Positions 25,603 through 35,938 of a DNA stretch of 64,000 nt are shown here, one piece after another (the stretch's first letter is position 1; each line of letters starts with the position of its first letter). Source of the stretch: Prevotellaceae bacterium (GTDB lineage Bacteria > Bacteroidota > Bacteroidia > Bacteroidales > UBA932); NCBI GenBank assembly GCA_031258195.1, contig JAIRNF010000024.1:1-64000 (forward strand), in the 5' to 3' direction. The notes below the pieces were generated by a model. It saw nothing but the letters and a program-made list of their open reading frames with translations, was not told the origin of the DNA and searched no databases. A program made the translations under genes and the position numbers.

Positions 25603-26976
25603 TTACTTTTCTAGTCGCTCTTTTAGTATATCCGTGATTGGCGCCACAAAACGATCGATATCGCCGGCGCCAAGCGTTACAAGTATATCGATATCTTTTT
25701 TATTTTCGATAATGTCTGTTAGCTCTTCTCTTTTACAAAGTGTTTTATTATTGTTTATAATATTATCATATATAATGTGCGATGTAATACCTTCTATCGG
25801 TAGCTCGCGTGCAGGATAAATATCTAGCAGAATTATTTCATCTGCTACATTTAGACTTTCTGCAAACTCTTTATAGAAATCGCGGGTGCGTGTATATAGG
25901 TGTGGTTGAAAAGCAACCGTAAGCTTTCTTTTCGGAAACATTTGCTGTATAGAGCTCAATGCTGCTTTTATTTCCTCCGGATGGTGGGCATAATCGTCAA
26001 TATAAGTTAATGTAGGGGTATTAAGCCTAACATCAAATCTACGCTCAACACCTGCGAAACTTGCCAGCGCATCTTTCAGCTTATTCTCATCAGTACCAAC
26101 GCTAAGTGCTAGTGCGGTCGCAGCAACGGCGTTTTCTATATTAATCCAACCCGGAATTCCTAATGTACATTCTTTGATTATACTGTTGGGCGTATATATA
26201 TCAAACGTAAAATGCCCATTTCCGATTGGTCTGATATTATCGGCATAAAAATCGCACGGATTATTGTAAGAATAGCGATATATTGTTTGTCCGTTGCTAG
26301 GCGGTTTAATATTCACCCCCTGTTTAATTGCTAACAATCCATTTGGCTTTATTTGCGATGCAAATTCGGCAAATGCTTTTTTTATCTCTTCGTCTGTTCC
26401 ATATATATCCAGGTGGTCGGCATCAGCAGATGTGATGATAGCTGCTTGAGGAAATAGCTGTAAAAACGAACGATCGAATTCGTCTGCTTCGGCTACCAGA
26501 TAATCACTTTTACTTAGCAATAAATTCGTGTGGTAATTTTTTGAAATGCCTCCCAAAAATGCTGTACACCCATTGCCTGCGGCTGTTAGCAGATGAGCTA
26601 ATAGAGTAGAGGTTGTGGTTTTTCCATGCGTACCTGCAATGGCAAGTGTATATTTACCTCTTGCAATTAGCCCTAATACCGCTGATCGTTTAATTACTTT
26701 ATAGCCATTGTTACGGTAATATTGTAACTCAGAGTGATCGGAGGGAACGGCAGGGGTATAGATAACAAGAACATTGTCTATTCCCGATTTATACTGATTA
26801 GGAATTAACGTAACATCATCAGTATAATGAATAGAAATACCTTCTGCTTCTAGCTGTTTTGCAAGAGGGGACGCCACGCGATCGTAGCCCGCTACAGCAT
26901 AGCCTTCATGCTTGTAATAGCGTGCTAAAGCACTCATGCCAATTCCTCCAATTCCTATAAGGTAAACGTTATTCAT
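25603..26976 (-). CDS. murC: UDP-N-acetylmuramate--L-alanine ligase
   Basis: Cytoplasmic ligase that adds L-Ala to UDP-MurNAc. The product has 457 residues. The N-terminal UDP-binding Rossmann motif is LIGIGGIGMSALA (about 6-18). The ATP loop is GTHGKTTT (115-122). The central ligase residues and DDYAHHPEEIKAAL near 325 are typical of MurC. It is in the order murG, murC, ftsQ with 2-nt gaps. Confidence 0.97.
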   Translation of the reverse strand: MNNVYLIGIGGIGMSALARYYKHEGYAVAGYDRVASPLAKQLEAEGISIHYTDDVTLIPNQYKSGIDNVLVIYTPAVPSDHSELQYYRNNGYKVIKRSAVLGLIARGKYTLAIAGTHGKTTTSTLLAHLLTAAGNGCTAFLGGISKNYHTNLLLSKSDYLVAEADEFDRSFLQLFPQAAIITSADADHLDIYGTDEEIKKAFAEFASQIKPNGLLAIKQGVNIKPPSNGQTIYRYSYNNPCDFYADNIRPIGNGHFTFDIYTPNSIIKECTLGIPGWINIENAVAATALALSVGTDENKLKDALASFAGVERRFDVRLNTPTLTYIDDYAHHPEEIKAALSSIQQMFPKRKLTVAFQPHLYTRTRDFYKEFAESLNVADEIILLDIYPARELPIEGITSHIIYDNIINNNKTLCKREELTDIIENKKDIDILVTLGAGDIDRFVAPITDILKERLEK

Positions 26977-26978
26977 TT

Positions 26979-28082
26979 TTACTTTATCAGCTTTAATACT
27001 TCGTCAGCAATAATATTTGCCGCATCGGGTAAGGCTAGCTTACTAATATTATTACTTAATTCTTCTATCTTCCGATCGTTGTTTATTAGATCAAATGCTG
27101 TATCTATAAGTTTCGAACTAGCATCGTTATCGGTTACCATTAGTGCCGCGTTTTTATTTACAAGTGCTTGTGCATTCTTGGTTTGATGGTCTTCTGCAAC
27201 ATTAGGAGAGGGGACAAGAATGTTAGGTTTACCAACTACACATAGTTCTGAGATAGTGCCTGCTCCGGCGCGACTTATTACAATATCTGCCGCAGCGTAG
27301 GCATAGTCCATACGATAGATAAAATCGTATGCTTTTATACTTTTACTGGCTTTGTCTATGACTAGCTGTTTAGCTGTTTCTCCATAATTTTTTCCTGTCT
27401 GCCAAAGTAGCTGATATTCGCTTTGCTCTATTTTTTCAAAATCATTGGTAATAGTGTTGTTTAAGGTTCTGGCACCTAAACTCCCGCCTAACACAAGAAT
27501 TGTTTTTTTTGTGGTATTCAGCTCAAAAAAGTTTAATGCTTCTCCCTTTAACGCTTTAATATTGTTGAGGTCTTGCCTTACAGGGTTACCTGTCAGCATA
27601 ATCTTTTCTTTTGGAAAAAACTGCTCCATATTTTCGTATGCAACACAAATTTTTGCGGCTTTCTTCGCTAATAGCTTATTGGTAATGCCTGCATATGAGT
27701 TTTGTTCCTGAATAAGCGTGGGTATTCCCATCTTAGAAGCTTTTCTTAATATGGGACCGCTCGCATAGCCACCTACGCCTACAACAACATCAGGATTAAA
27801 ATTCTTAATAATTTTACCGGCTAATTTTAAACTTTTGTATAACTTAAAGGGTAGCAATAAGTTTTTTAGTGTTAATCTTCGTTGTAACCCTACAACTGGT
27901 AAGCCTACGATTTTATAACCAGCAGCGGGAACTTTTTCCATCTCCATGCGACCTTCTGCTCCCACAAAAAGAATCTCAATATTTTCTACTTTTTGTTGAA
28001 GAGCATTGGCTATAGATACCGCGGGATATATATGCCCCCCTGTTCCTCCTCCGCTGATTATTATTTTTAGCTGCTTGCTCAT
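26979..28082 (-). CDS. murG: UDP-GlcNAc:undecaprenyl-PP-MurNAc-pentapeptide GlcNAc transferase
   Basis: GT-B glycosyltransferase at the inner face of the cytoplasmic membrane that converts lipid I to lipid II. The product from ATG 28082 has 367 residues; a GTG at 28088 lies directly after the ftsW stop and is possible. GGGTGGHIYPA (about 10-20) is the donor/acceptor glycine loop. LGGSLGARTLN near 200 and SRAGAGTISELCVVGKPNILVPSP near 270-293 are the UDP-GlcNAc-binding region. Confidence 0.96.
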   Translation of the reverse strand: MSKQLKIIISGGGTGGHIYPAVSIANALQQKVENIEILFVGAEGRMEMEKVPAAGYKIVGLPVVGLQRRLTLKNLLLPFKLYKSLKLAGKIIKNFNPDVVVGVGGYASGPILRKASKMGIPTLIQEQNSYAGITNKLLAKKAAKICVAYENMEQFFPKEKIMLTGNPVRQDLNNIKALKGEALNFFELNTTKKTILVLGGSLGARTLNNTITNDFEKIEQSEYQLLWQTGKNYGETAKQLVIDKASKSIKAYDFIYRMDYAYAAADIVISRAGAGTISELCVVGKPNILVPSPNVAEDHQTKNAQALVNKNAALMVTDNDASSKLIDTAFDLINNDRKIEELSNNISKLALPDAANIIADEVLKLIK

Positions 28083-28088
28083 TATCAC

Positions 28089-29273
28089 TTATGCTTTTAG
28101 TTTCTGTGGTTCTACCGCTTCGTCTTGCTCGAGTCCTTCCAGCGAAAGTTCCTGATTGTCGGCAGTTCGACTTACGGCAAGGATAATGCCTAATGCTAGA
28201 CACGTAAATACAATGGAGGTGCCTCCATGACTTACTAAAGGTAAATTCAGCCCTGTTACAGGAAGTACGCCAACGGATACTCCCATATGAATGACTGCTT
28301 GAAGAACAATCATCAATGAAAGACCTAGTACCAATATTATTGGGAATATTCGAGAACATTTTTTTGCAATCATGACAGCACGGAACAGTAACCATAGATA
28401 AGCCATTAATATGGTCATTCCGCCGATTAAACCATATTCTTCAACTATAATGGCATAGATATAATCTGAATAAGCTTCTTCCAGGACGTGGCGTTGGGTG
28501 CTATTCCCGGGACCCTTGCCAATAATGCCTCCCGAAGCAACTGCTGCTTTTGCATGATTTGGTTGAATAATAGCGTCTGGATTTTCTTTTGCTCTGTCTT
28601 TATCAGAAAAGACAAGTACACGACTTATAACGGTGTTAATGCGTGTTTTACCACCAAAGAATTGTATATCTATAAGATAAATGAAGGCGAGAGAGATAAG
28701 GGCTATCCCTATGGTATTTAAAATGTATTTCGTTTTTACGCCTCCGATAAACATTACACATAAGCAGCAAGTTCCTATTAACACTGAGGTAGAAGTATCT
28801 ACGATAATAATAAGGGCGCATATTATTCCTACGGGAGCAACTAATTTTGTAAAAACTTTTTTGAAGGTGTCAAGTTGCCCTTCTTCTAACACTTTGGCAA
28901 GATATATAATGAGAGCGACTTTTGCTACATCTGCTGGTTGAAAAGTAAAAACAAAGAAGTTTACCCAACGTCTTGCCCCATTAATTGTCGTGCCAAATAT
29001 GAGCATATAAGCTAGTAAGGCGATACTTATAATAACTCCTGTTATAGCAAATTTTCGATACAGTGATATGGGGGTATTATGGAATATATATATAATTAGA
29101 AAGCCTAAAGCAATGAGTGCTGATTGTATTAGGAGCGGAGAAAGCATAGATGCTTTTTTGGGCAGCTTACTCGAAGATGAAAATACTGCAAGAATAGAGA
29201 ATAGAAATAGCATGATTACTACCATCCATACTATCCTGTCTCCTTTAATACTTTGTGTAAATGCGCTTGCCAT
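28089..29273 (-). CDS. ftsW: lipid II polymerase FtsW (SEDS family)
   Basis: Ten-helix SEDS glycosyltransferase that works with the divisome PBP to polymerise septal glycan. The product has 394 residues. Conserved elements are NGARRWVNFFVFTFQPADVAKVALI (about 95-120), with the catalytic Asp in QPADVAK, and LPLVSHGGTSIVFTCLALG near 345-365. It lies between murD and murG. A second SEDS protein (RodA, 56548-57975) belongs to the elongation operon. Confidence 0.95.
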   Translation of the reverse strand: MASAFTQSIKGDRIVWMVVIMLFLFSILAVFSSSSKLPKKASMLSPLLIQSALIALGFLIIYIFHNTPISLYRKFAITGVIISIALLAYMLIFGTTINGARRWVNFFVFTFQPADVAKVALIIYLAKVLEEGQLDTFKKVFTKLVAPVGIICALIIIVDTSTSVLIGTCCLCVMFIGGVKTKYILNTIGIALISLAFIYLIDIQFFGGKTRINTVISRVLVFSDKDRAKENPDAIIQPNHAKAAVASGGIIGKGPGNSTQRHVLEEAYSDYIYAIIVEEYGLIGGMTILMAYLWLLFRAVMIAKKCSRIFPIILVLGLSLMIVLQAVIHMGVSVGVLPVTGLNLPLVSHGGTSIVFTCLALGIILAVSRTADNQELSLEGLEQDEAVEPQKLKA

Positions 29274-29298
29274 TATTAGCTTAAGTTTTGTAGTGTTT

Positions 29299-30633
29299 TT
29301 ATAGTTCTCTTACTGCTTTTTTAAATTGTCTTCCTCTATCTTCGTAATTTTCGAATAGGTCGAAGCTGGCGCATGCTGGTGATAGCAGAACGGTTTCTTC
29401 GGGGCTAGCCAACTCATACGCTTTTTGTACTGCTTCTTTTGCGGAGCGAGTTTCAATAATTACAGGAACAATATTTTTAAATGCCTCAATAATTTTTGTA
29501 TTATCCACCCCTAAACAAATGATTGCTTTTACTTTTTCTTTTACAAGATACTTTAACTCGGAGTAGTCGTTTCCTTTGTCCGTACCACCTACAATCCAAA
29601 TAGTTTTAGCTTTCATACTTTCTAGAGCATACCATGCAGAGTTTACATTTGTTGCTTTAGAGTCGTTGATAAATGTTACCCCTCGAACTTTTAAAACGGT
29701 TTCTAACCTATGTTCTACACCTTTGAAAGTCGTTAAGCTCTCTCTGATTACGCTATTCCGTACGTCTAAAATTTGCCCCGTAATTGCTGCTGCCATTGAG
29801 TTATATACGTTATGCTTACCGGATAATGATAGCTCGCCAATAGGCGTGCTAAAATGTGCTTCTTCATATTTTGCAACCATATTACCATCACTTAGATATG
29901 CACCTTGTGATACTTCTTGTATTTGAGAAAACGGTAACATTTTTGCTTTTAGTACAATTTTCTCTAGATGTCCCATCGTTATTTCGTCATCAGAGCAGAA
30001 GATAAAACAATCTTCTTTGTTTAAGTTCTGAGTGATGCGAAACTTAGAGTTTACATAGTTTTGAAGTTTATACTCGTATCTATCTAAATGGTCGGGACTG
30101 ATATTTAGTAAAACGACAATATCCGGTTTAAACTCGTACATTCCGTCAAGTTGAAAGCTGCTTAGCTCTAATACATAGTAGTCGTGTTTTTCTGTGGCAA
30201 CTTGTAAAGCGTAACTTTTACCAACATTACCAGCTAGCCCAACATTTAGCCCTGCATTTTTAAGTAAGTAGTAAATTAGGTTGGTGGTAGTAGTCTTTCC
30301 GTTACTCCCTGTGATGCATATTTTTCGTGCTTCGCAATAGCGCCCCGCAAATTCTATTTCAGATATCACTCCTATATTTTTTTCTTTCAAAGCATTCACA
30401 ATTGGCGCATTATCAGGTATGCCAGGGCTTTTAACTACTTCTGCCGCATTAAGAATGAGAGACTCTGTGTGCTTGCCTTCTTCAAAGAGAATATTATTCT
30501 CCTCAAGCATAGAACGGTAGGGTTGTTTTATTGTACCTTTATCAGATAAAAAGACGTCAAAACTTTCTCTCTTAGCCAGTATGGCTGTTCCGGCTCCGCT
30601 TTCTCCTCCTCCAAGAATAACAAGTCTCTTCAT
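29299..30633 (-). CDS. murD: UDP-N-acetylmuramoyl-L-alanine--D-glutamate ligase
   Basis: Adds D-Glu to UDP-MurNAc-L-Ala in the cytoplasm. The product has 444 residues. The N-terminal motif is LGGGESGAGTA (about 7-17), the ATP loop GSNGKTTT (109-116), NISPDHLDRY follows near 195, and HRLETVLKVRGVTFINDSKATN near 305-325 is the C-terminal substrate site. Position between mraY and ftsW confirms it. Confidence 0.96.
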   Translation of the reverse strand: MKRLVILGGGESGAGTAILAKRESFDVFLSDKGTIKQPYRSMLEENNILFEEGKHTESLILNAAEVVKSPGIPDNAPIVNALKEKNIGVISEIEFAGRYCEARKICITGSNGKTTTTNLIYYLLKNAGLNVGLAGNVGKSYALQVATEKHDYYVLELSSFQLDGMYEFKPDIVVLLNISPDHLDRYEYKLQNYVNSKFRITQNLNKEDCFIFCSDDEITMGHLEKIVLKAKMLPFSQIQEVSQGAYLSDGNMVAKYEEAHFSTPIGELSLSGKHNVYNSMAAAITGQILDVRNSVIRESLTTFKGVEHRLETVLKVRGVTFINDSKATNVNSAWYALESMKAKTIWIVGGTDKGNDYSELKYLVKEKVKAIICLGVDNTKIIEAFKNIVPVIIETRSAKEAVQKAYELASPEETVLLSPACASFDLFENYEDRGRQFKKAVREL

Positions 30634-30656
30634 ATCTTTAAGATGGTATTCGTAAA

Positions 30657-31961
30657 TTATCTTATTTTCAACGTAACAATGCTTAATACGGCTAATAGTA
30701 CTGCTATAATCCAGAATCGAATAACAATTTTAGATTCCGGTAGCGGTTTTATAGGTTTTTGTATAATAGCATCAATACCTGCATTTCCTTCTTTTTGATA
30801 GTGGTGGTGCAAAGGTGTCATCTTAAAAACTCTTTTACCTACACCATACTTACGTTTTGTGTATTTAAAGTACATCACCTGTATTACAACCGATAGGCTT
30901 TCTACAAAGAATATTCCGCATAAAATCGGGATGAGTAATTCTTTGCGAATAACTAATGCAAATACTGCAATAATGCCACCGATAGCGAGGCTTCCGGTAT
31001 CTCCCATAAAAATTTGTGCAGGGTACGAATTATACCATAAAAAGCCGACAAGAGCGCCAACAAAGGCAGCCATAAATATTATCAATTCGCCGGATCCGGG
31101 GATATACATGATATTTAAATAGTCGGCGTAGATAACGTTACCGGAGAGGTACGCCAATATACCCAGCGTTGTACCAATTACAATGGATACACCTGCTGAC
31201 AAACCGTCCATGCCGTCGGTAAGATTTGCTCCATTAGAAACGGCAGTAATAATTAAGATAGCAACAATAATATATACTACCCAACTCCAGTTGTGTGCGC
31301 TTTCTCCATCTCCAGGTACAAGCCACTCGTAGTCGAACTCGTTATCTTTTACAAATGGAATGGTTGTGATAGGTGCTTTACGCTGAATCATTACTTCGTC
31401 GCCTTCTTTTACGACTTCATAATCTCCGTTTTCTTCGGCAACGATACGGACAGTTTCGTTACCTACATTTATGATTGATGGCTCGCGTACAACAATGCTA
31501 TCGCTAAAATACATTGTAAGACCAACAATAAGTCCTAACCCAACTTGTCCGATTATTTTAAATTTACCATTCAGTCCTTCTTTATTTTTCTTGAAAACTT
31601 TTATGTAATCGTCTAAGAAACCAATAGCACCAAGCCAAATGGTAGATATAATCATTAGTATTACATATATATTGGTTAAGTCGCCAAATAAAAGAATAGG
31701 AACAAGGATACTTAGTAATATAATGATACCACCCATAGTTGGAGTACCCTTTTTTTGTAGTTGTCCTTCCAAGCCTAGGTTACGAATCTCTTCCCCTATT
31801 TGTTTTTTTTGTAGAAAACGTATTATACGCTTACCTGTAACCAAGGCAATCGCTAGAGAGAATATGACTGCCATTGCCGATCGAAATGATAGGTATTGGA
31901 ATACTCCGGCGCCCGGTATATTCCATGAGTTTTCTATATATTCAAATAGATGGTATAACAT
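30657..31961 (-). CDS. mraY: phospho-MurNAc-pentapeptide transferase
   Basis: Polytopic enzyme that transfers phospho-MurNAc-pentapeptide to undecaprenyl phosphate to make lipid I. The product has 434 residues, longer than the roughly 360 of E. coli. The extra part is a hydrophilic stretch at about 175-235 ([22 protein letters not shown]...), a known kind of insertion in Bacteroidota MraY. Catalytic motifs are [12 protein letters not shown] (about 114-125), [12 protein letters not shown] (about 245-256) and the late HHHYQKEG loop. About ten membrane helices are visible. Confidence 0.95.
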   Translation of the reverse strand: MLYHLFEYIENSWNIPGAGVFQYLSFRSAMAVIFSLAIALVTGKRIIRFLQKKQIGEEIRNLGLEGQLQKKGTPTMGGIIILLSILVPILLFGDLTNIYVILMIISTIWLGAIGFLDDYIKVFKKNKEGLNGKFKIIGQVGLGLIVGLTMYFSDSIVVREPSIINVGNETVRIVAEENGDYEVVKEGDEVMIQRKAPITTIPFVKDNEFDYEWLVPGDGESAHNWSWVVYIIVAILIITAVSNGANLTDGMDGLSAGVSIVIGTTLGILAYLSGNVIYADYLNIMYIPGSGELIIFMAAFVGALVGFLWYNSYPAQIFMGDTGSLAIGGIIAVFALVIRKELLIPILCGIFFVESLSVVIQVMYFKYTKRKYGVGKRVFKMTPLHHHYQKEGNAGIDAIIQKPIKPLPESKIVIRFWIIAVLLAVLSIVTLKIR

Positions 31962-31971
31962 ATACTAAGAT

Positions 31972-33435
31972 TTATTCTTCTTCTTTTTCTTTAAATGCAA
32001 TAATTACTTCCTCCTTATCGTCAAAATGGTGTCTAATGCCATTTATTTCTTGGTAAGGCTCATGTCCTTTTCCGGCTATTAGTATTATGTCTCTTGGTTG
32101 AGCCATAGTAACAGCTGTACGTATTGCTTCTCGCCTGTCTGTAATGAATAGCGATTTGCTTTTTAATTCTTTTGAAAGTCCTACTTTCATATCTTCTAGG
32201 ATAGTATTCGGATCTTCAAAACGCGGATTATCAGAAGTAAGAATTGCTGTGTCGCTATTCTCCGCGGCCATTGCAGCCATTACGGGACGTTTAGTTTTAT
32301 CGCGATTTCCTCCGCAGCCTGCTACTGCTATCAGCTTCTCGTTGCCTTGGCGTATTTTATTAATAGTATTTAAAACATTTATTAAAGCGTCAGGCGTATG
32401 AGCGTAGTCTATAATAGCAACAACTCCAGATGCAGATCGAACGCACTCAAATCGTCCGGATACGGGTTTCATAGAGCTTAGAATTCGCAAATCTTCCTCT
32501 TTATCTAATCCTAATAAACGGGCGACAGCATATGCGGCAAGTAAATTGTATGCGTTGAATTCTCCAATAAACTCAGTCCATACATCTACGTTGTCAATAT
32601 TTAGATGCATTCCGTCAAAGCTACTTTCGATAATGCGGCACTTATGATCCGCCATGCTTTTTAGAGCATATGTTTTTACAACAGCGCTTGTATTTTGTAC
32701 CATTACCATACCGTTTCTATCATCGGCATTTGTAAGTGCGAAAGCGTTTTTGGGCAATAAGTCGAAAAATGTTTTTTTTGCTTTTATATATTCATCAAAC
32801 GTTTTATGGTAGTCTAAGTGATCATGTGTTATGTTAGTAAACGCTCCGCCGGCAAAAGTTAAACCTACTATTCGTTCTTGAACAATAGCATGCGAGCTTA
32901 TTTCCATAAAACAATAGCTACAACCTTTTGTAACCATATCGTTTAAAAGACTATTGATATGAATAGCATCAGGTGTGGTATGTGTGGCTTCTATTTTTTC
33001 TTCTCCTATAAGATTGACAACGGTTGAAAGTAATCCGGCTTTGTATCCTGCCTTTGTAAATAGATGGTGCAGGAGAGTGGTTGTCGTGGTTTTGCCATTA
33101 GTTCCTGTAACGCCTACCAGCGTTAGTTTATCGGACGGATTACCGAAGAATTCTGCCGCTACTAAACCTAGCGCTCTATTACTATCGGCTACCTTAACAT
33201 AACAAATACTGGGATCTGTATTTTCAGGTAAGTGCTCACATACAACGGCGACAGCACCTGCTTTAATAGCAGCAGAAATAAATTTATGACCATCGACTTG
33301 GGTACCATGTATGGCAAAGAATAGCTGACCAGCCTTAGCGGAACGAGAATCAATGCCTAATGAAAGTATCTCCACATCAGCATTACCCTCTATTTTGAGA
33401 GTATCGACTTTCTTTAGTATATCGGTTAGTCTCAT
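31972..33435 (-). CDS. murE: UDP-MurNAc-tripeptide synthetase (meso-diaminopimelate-adding)
   Basis: Adds the third stem-peptide residue in the cytoplasm. The product has 487 residues. GTNGKTTT (111-118) is the ATP loop. SDNPRFEDP near 410 contains DNPR, the motif of enzymes that select meso-diaminopimelate rather than L-Lys. The carbamylated-Lys region is at about 220 (DYHKTFDEYIKAKKTFF). It lies between the PBP gene (3-nt gap) and mraY. Confidence 0.96.
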   Translation of the reverse strand: MRLTDILKKVDTLKIEGNADVEILSLGIDSRSAKAGQLFFAIHGTQVDGHKFISAAIKAGAVAVVCEHLPENTDPSICYVKVADSNRALGLVAAEFFGNPSDKLTLVGVTGTNGKTTTTTLLHHLFTKAGYKAGLLSTVVNLIGEEKIEATHTTPDAIHINSLLNDMVTKGCSYCFMEISSHAIVQERIVGLTFAGGAFTNITHDHLDYHKTFDEYIKAKKTFFDLLPKNAFALTNADDRNGMVMVQNTSAVVKTYALKSMADHKCRIIESSFDGMHLNIDNVDVWTEFIGEFNAYNLLAAYAVARLLGLDKEEDLRILSSMKPVSGRFECVRSASGVVAIIDYAHTPDALINVLNTINKIRQGNEKLIAVAGCGGNRDKTKRPVMAAMAAENSDTAILTSDNPRFEDPNTILEDMKVGLSKELKSKSLFITDRREAIRTAVTMAQPRDIILIAGKGHEPYQEINGIRHHFDDKEEVIIAFKEKEEE

Positions 33436-33438
33436 ATC

Positions 33439-35574
33439 TTATATCTCAAGCGTTAACGTAATGTTTTGTCCTTTTACAACTTTTGTTCCCGGCTGTATAG
33501 ATTGCCTTTTTATAATACCTTTACCTGTAAGCTGTACTTGTAAACCTAAATTTTCTAAAATATAAATAGCGTCTTTTAAGCCCATATTTATTACAGACGG
33601 CACGACATCTTTTACTGTTACTTTTGCTATCTCGATTCGCTTGCTATTTATTTTGGTTTGTACCCAGTCGGCGTTATTTGCTTTTGAATTGTGAGGTATG
33701 TTTAGCTTACTTAGTACCGCGCCTACTTCGCTACTTTTACCGCCTTTTACTACAGGAACCTCCGCGAGAACGTTCGTTTTTTTCATTTCTTCATGCCATT
33801 CGGGATGAAGAGAGTATATCCTATCGGCAAACTCTTTAAATACAGGGGCGGCCCATTTGCCACCATGAAAATCGTCTTTTGATTTATGTGTATAAAGTAC
33901 AACAATAGCGCTATATTTAGGATTATCCGCAGGAAAGTATCCTGCGAAAGAAGGCTGATTAACCTTTATAATATGATTGCCGATTCTTTCTTCATATACC
34001 ATCCTTTTTGTAACGCTATGCGGGAATAACATTCGTGCTGTACCTGTTTTTCCTGCAATCCGGTAGATATCGCTTTTAATATGCTTTGCCGTACCTTCTT
34101 TTACTACACCTTCTAATGCTGTTTTTGTTTTTTCTAAAGTTGCTTTCGAGCAAATGGAGTTGGCGATTACCTCTGTTGGAAAAGTCTTAACTGTTTGTCC
34201 GTGCTTTTGTATCTGAGTTACAAATTTCGGTTTAATCATTTTTCCGTTGTTTGCAACGGCATTGTATAGCGTAAGCGTATGTATTGGTGCAAGGGACACC
34301 TCATATCCTATTGCGGCTTGCGTAGCTGAAATACCCGACCAGCCGGATTTGTCGGGGTGCGGAATATGGGGTAATCCCTCTTCTTCCTTAATATCTAAGT
34401 AAAAAGGAGAATCGAGCCCTATATTCTGGAAATGCTTAACAAAGTCTTTCTGCTTTTCTTTTCCTTTGTAACTCTCGGAAACAAGCTTCGCAAAAGCAAC
34501 ATTCGATGATTTTTCAAAAGCTTTTAGTACCGATATTCTACCATACGGAGGTACTACGTCGCGATAGGTCTTACCTCCTATGGTGCATGATCCGTTTCCG
34601 ATGTCAACGGTTGTGTTTAAATCGATATGTCCATCTTCTAACAATGCAATTAACGTTGCAAGCTTAAAAGTAGAGCCGGGGTCGTTTCTTAGCGATACGG
34701 CATAGTTCTCTCGTTCGCTAAAAGAGCCGTCGGAGTTTTGTGCTATGTTTGCGATTGCTCTTATTTCGCCCGTTTCAACCTCCATTACAATTGCTGTTCC
34801 TGCTTTTAAAAGAGGGCTCTGCCTTAGCTGGTTAATTAGGGCAGTTTCTACAACATCTTGAATGTTTATGTCGATGGTAGTTACTACGTCATAACCATTT
34901 TCGGCGATTTTATCATCTTCGCTTGCGATGGGTATCCAGCCCTGTGTGCTATTTTGCAGCATTCGCTCACCGGGTTTTCCTCTTAGGTATTCCTCATAGT
35001 AGCCCTCAATTCCTTTGTTACCAACGTTTTCATCATTTCTCATATTGCCAATTGTACGGTGGGCAAATGAAAGGTAGGGATATTCCCGCTCAATGTTCTC
35101 AACAGGAATAAGACCGCTTACATTACGGTTTTCTTTTAGTATTTTGAACTTTTTGATTTTTTGCAGTTCAATATAGTTAACATCTCTATTCCCTATTCTT
35201 TTTTCGCTTTGCTTTATGCTATCAGCGTGGCGTAGCTCTTTTTCGTATGCTTTGGCGGATTTATCTTTAAAGAAATTGGCTAAAGACTCTGATAGTTCTT
35301 TTACATTCTTATCAGTAAATACTTTTTTTAGAGCCGGGGTATTAAACTTCATTATCAAAGTATAGGTAACATGAGATGTTGCCATTACTCGTCCATCGTG
35401 AGTAAGAATATTACCTCTAATCGGCTCTACGACCTCACTGCGTACGCCCGGCGTTTCGAATTCAGGAGAAAAGAATTGTAAAATGATAATTTGTCCGGTA
35501 ATAAGTATTCCGAACAAAAAGATCATCCAGTAAAACAGGCTTAGACGGCGTAATATATTTTTATCTTTACTCAT
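33439..35574 (-). CDS. ftsI: divisome transpeptidase, class B PBP with PASTA domain (FtsI/PBP3-type)
   Basis: Membrane-anchored peptidoglycan transpeptidase for septal synthesis, paired with FtsW. The product has 711 residues, with one N-terminal transmembrane helix (about 12-34), a pedestal domain, and the transpeptidase domain with SxxK = STFK (301-304), SxN = SSN (356-358) and KTG = KTGTA (509-513). The C-terminus (about 645-711) is a PASTA domain (DVVPSVINMGLKDAIYILENLG), with a weaker second repeat before it. A PASTA-bearing PBP in a Gram-negative dcw cluster is normal for Bacteroidota. Confidence 0.95.
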   Translation of the reverse strand: MSKDKNILRRLSLFYWMIFLFGILITGQIIILQFFSPEFETPGVRSEVVEPIRGNILTHDGRVMATSHVTYTLIMKFNTPALKKVFTDKNVKELSESLANFFKDKSAKAYEKELRHADSIKQSEKRIGNRDVNYIELQKIKKFKILKENRNVSGLIPVENIEREYPYLSFAHRTIGNMRNDENVGNKGIEGYYEEYLRGKPGERMLQNSTQGWIPIASEDDKIAENGYDVVTTIDINIQDVVETALINQLRQSPLLKAGTAIVMEVETGEIRAIANIAQNSDGSFSERENYAVSLRNDPGSTFKLATLIALLEDGHIDLNTTVDIGNGSCTIGGKTYRDVVPPYGRISVLKAFEKSSNVAFAKLVSESYKGKEKQKDFVKHFQNIGLDSPFYLDIKEEEGLPHIPHPDKSGWSGISATQAAIGYEVSLAPIHTLTLYNAVANNGKMIKPKFVTQIQKHGQTVKTFPTEVIANSICSKATLEKTKTALEGVVKEGTAKHIKSDIYRIAGKTGTARMLFPHSVTKRMVYEERIGNHIIKVNQPSFAGYFPADNPKYSAIVVLYTHKSKDDFHGGKWAAPVFKEFADRIYSLHPEWHEEMKKTNVLAEVPVVKGGKSSEVGAVLSKLNIPHNSKANNADWVQTKINSKRIEIAKVTVKDVVPSVINMGLKDAIYILENLGLQVQLTGKGIIKRQSIQPGTKVVKGQNITLTLEI

Positions 35575-35578
35575 CTCT

Positions 35579-35938
35579 TTAGTCGACGCTAATTCGTTTA
35601 GGAGGTTCTGGAGATTCTATTAACTCTAACCCCTTTTGCTTTGCTTGCTTAATAATTTCCGAACGTTTATTGATTCGTATTAATTCTTCTGATTTAATAG
35701 TATGCTCTGCTTGGAGTGTTTTTACAATTTTCTCTAGTTCCTGCTTTTGGTATATTGCGCTTTCGGAATAGTACCGATAAGCTATATAAAAAAGCGCAAG
35801 TCCAAATATGAACAAAATATACCAGTGTTGGCGGCGAATAAACTCGCTGGTAAGCCAACCACCAGAAAAAAAACCTTTCTTTATCTCGCTCTTGCTTGAG
35901 GTTTTCTTGCTCTTTTGTTCTACACCTTTTTTTGCCAT
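35579..35938 (-). CDS. ftsL: FtsL-like cell division protein
   Basis: Bitopic protein of 119 residues. A basic N-terminus (MAKKGVEQKSKKTSSKSEIK) is followed by one transmembrane helix (about 42-60, WYILFIFGLALFYIAYRYY) and a short periplasmic coiled coil (about 68-105) ending SPEPPKRISVD. The pattern matches FtsL of the FtsQBL complex. Sequence conservation is low, so position between rsmH and the PBP gene carries much of the weight. Its ATG shares one base with the rsmH reading frame's end on the map (35938). Confidence 0.88.
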   Translation of the reverse strand: MAKKGVEQKSKKTSSKSEIKKGFFSGGWLTSEFIRRQHWYILFIFGLALFYIAYRYYSESAIYQKQELEKIVKTLQAEHTIKSEELIRINKRSEIIKQAKQKGLELIESPEPPKRISVD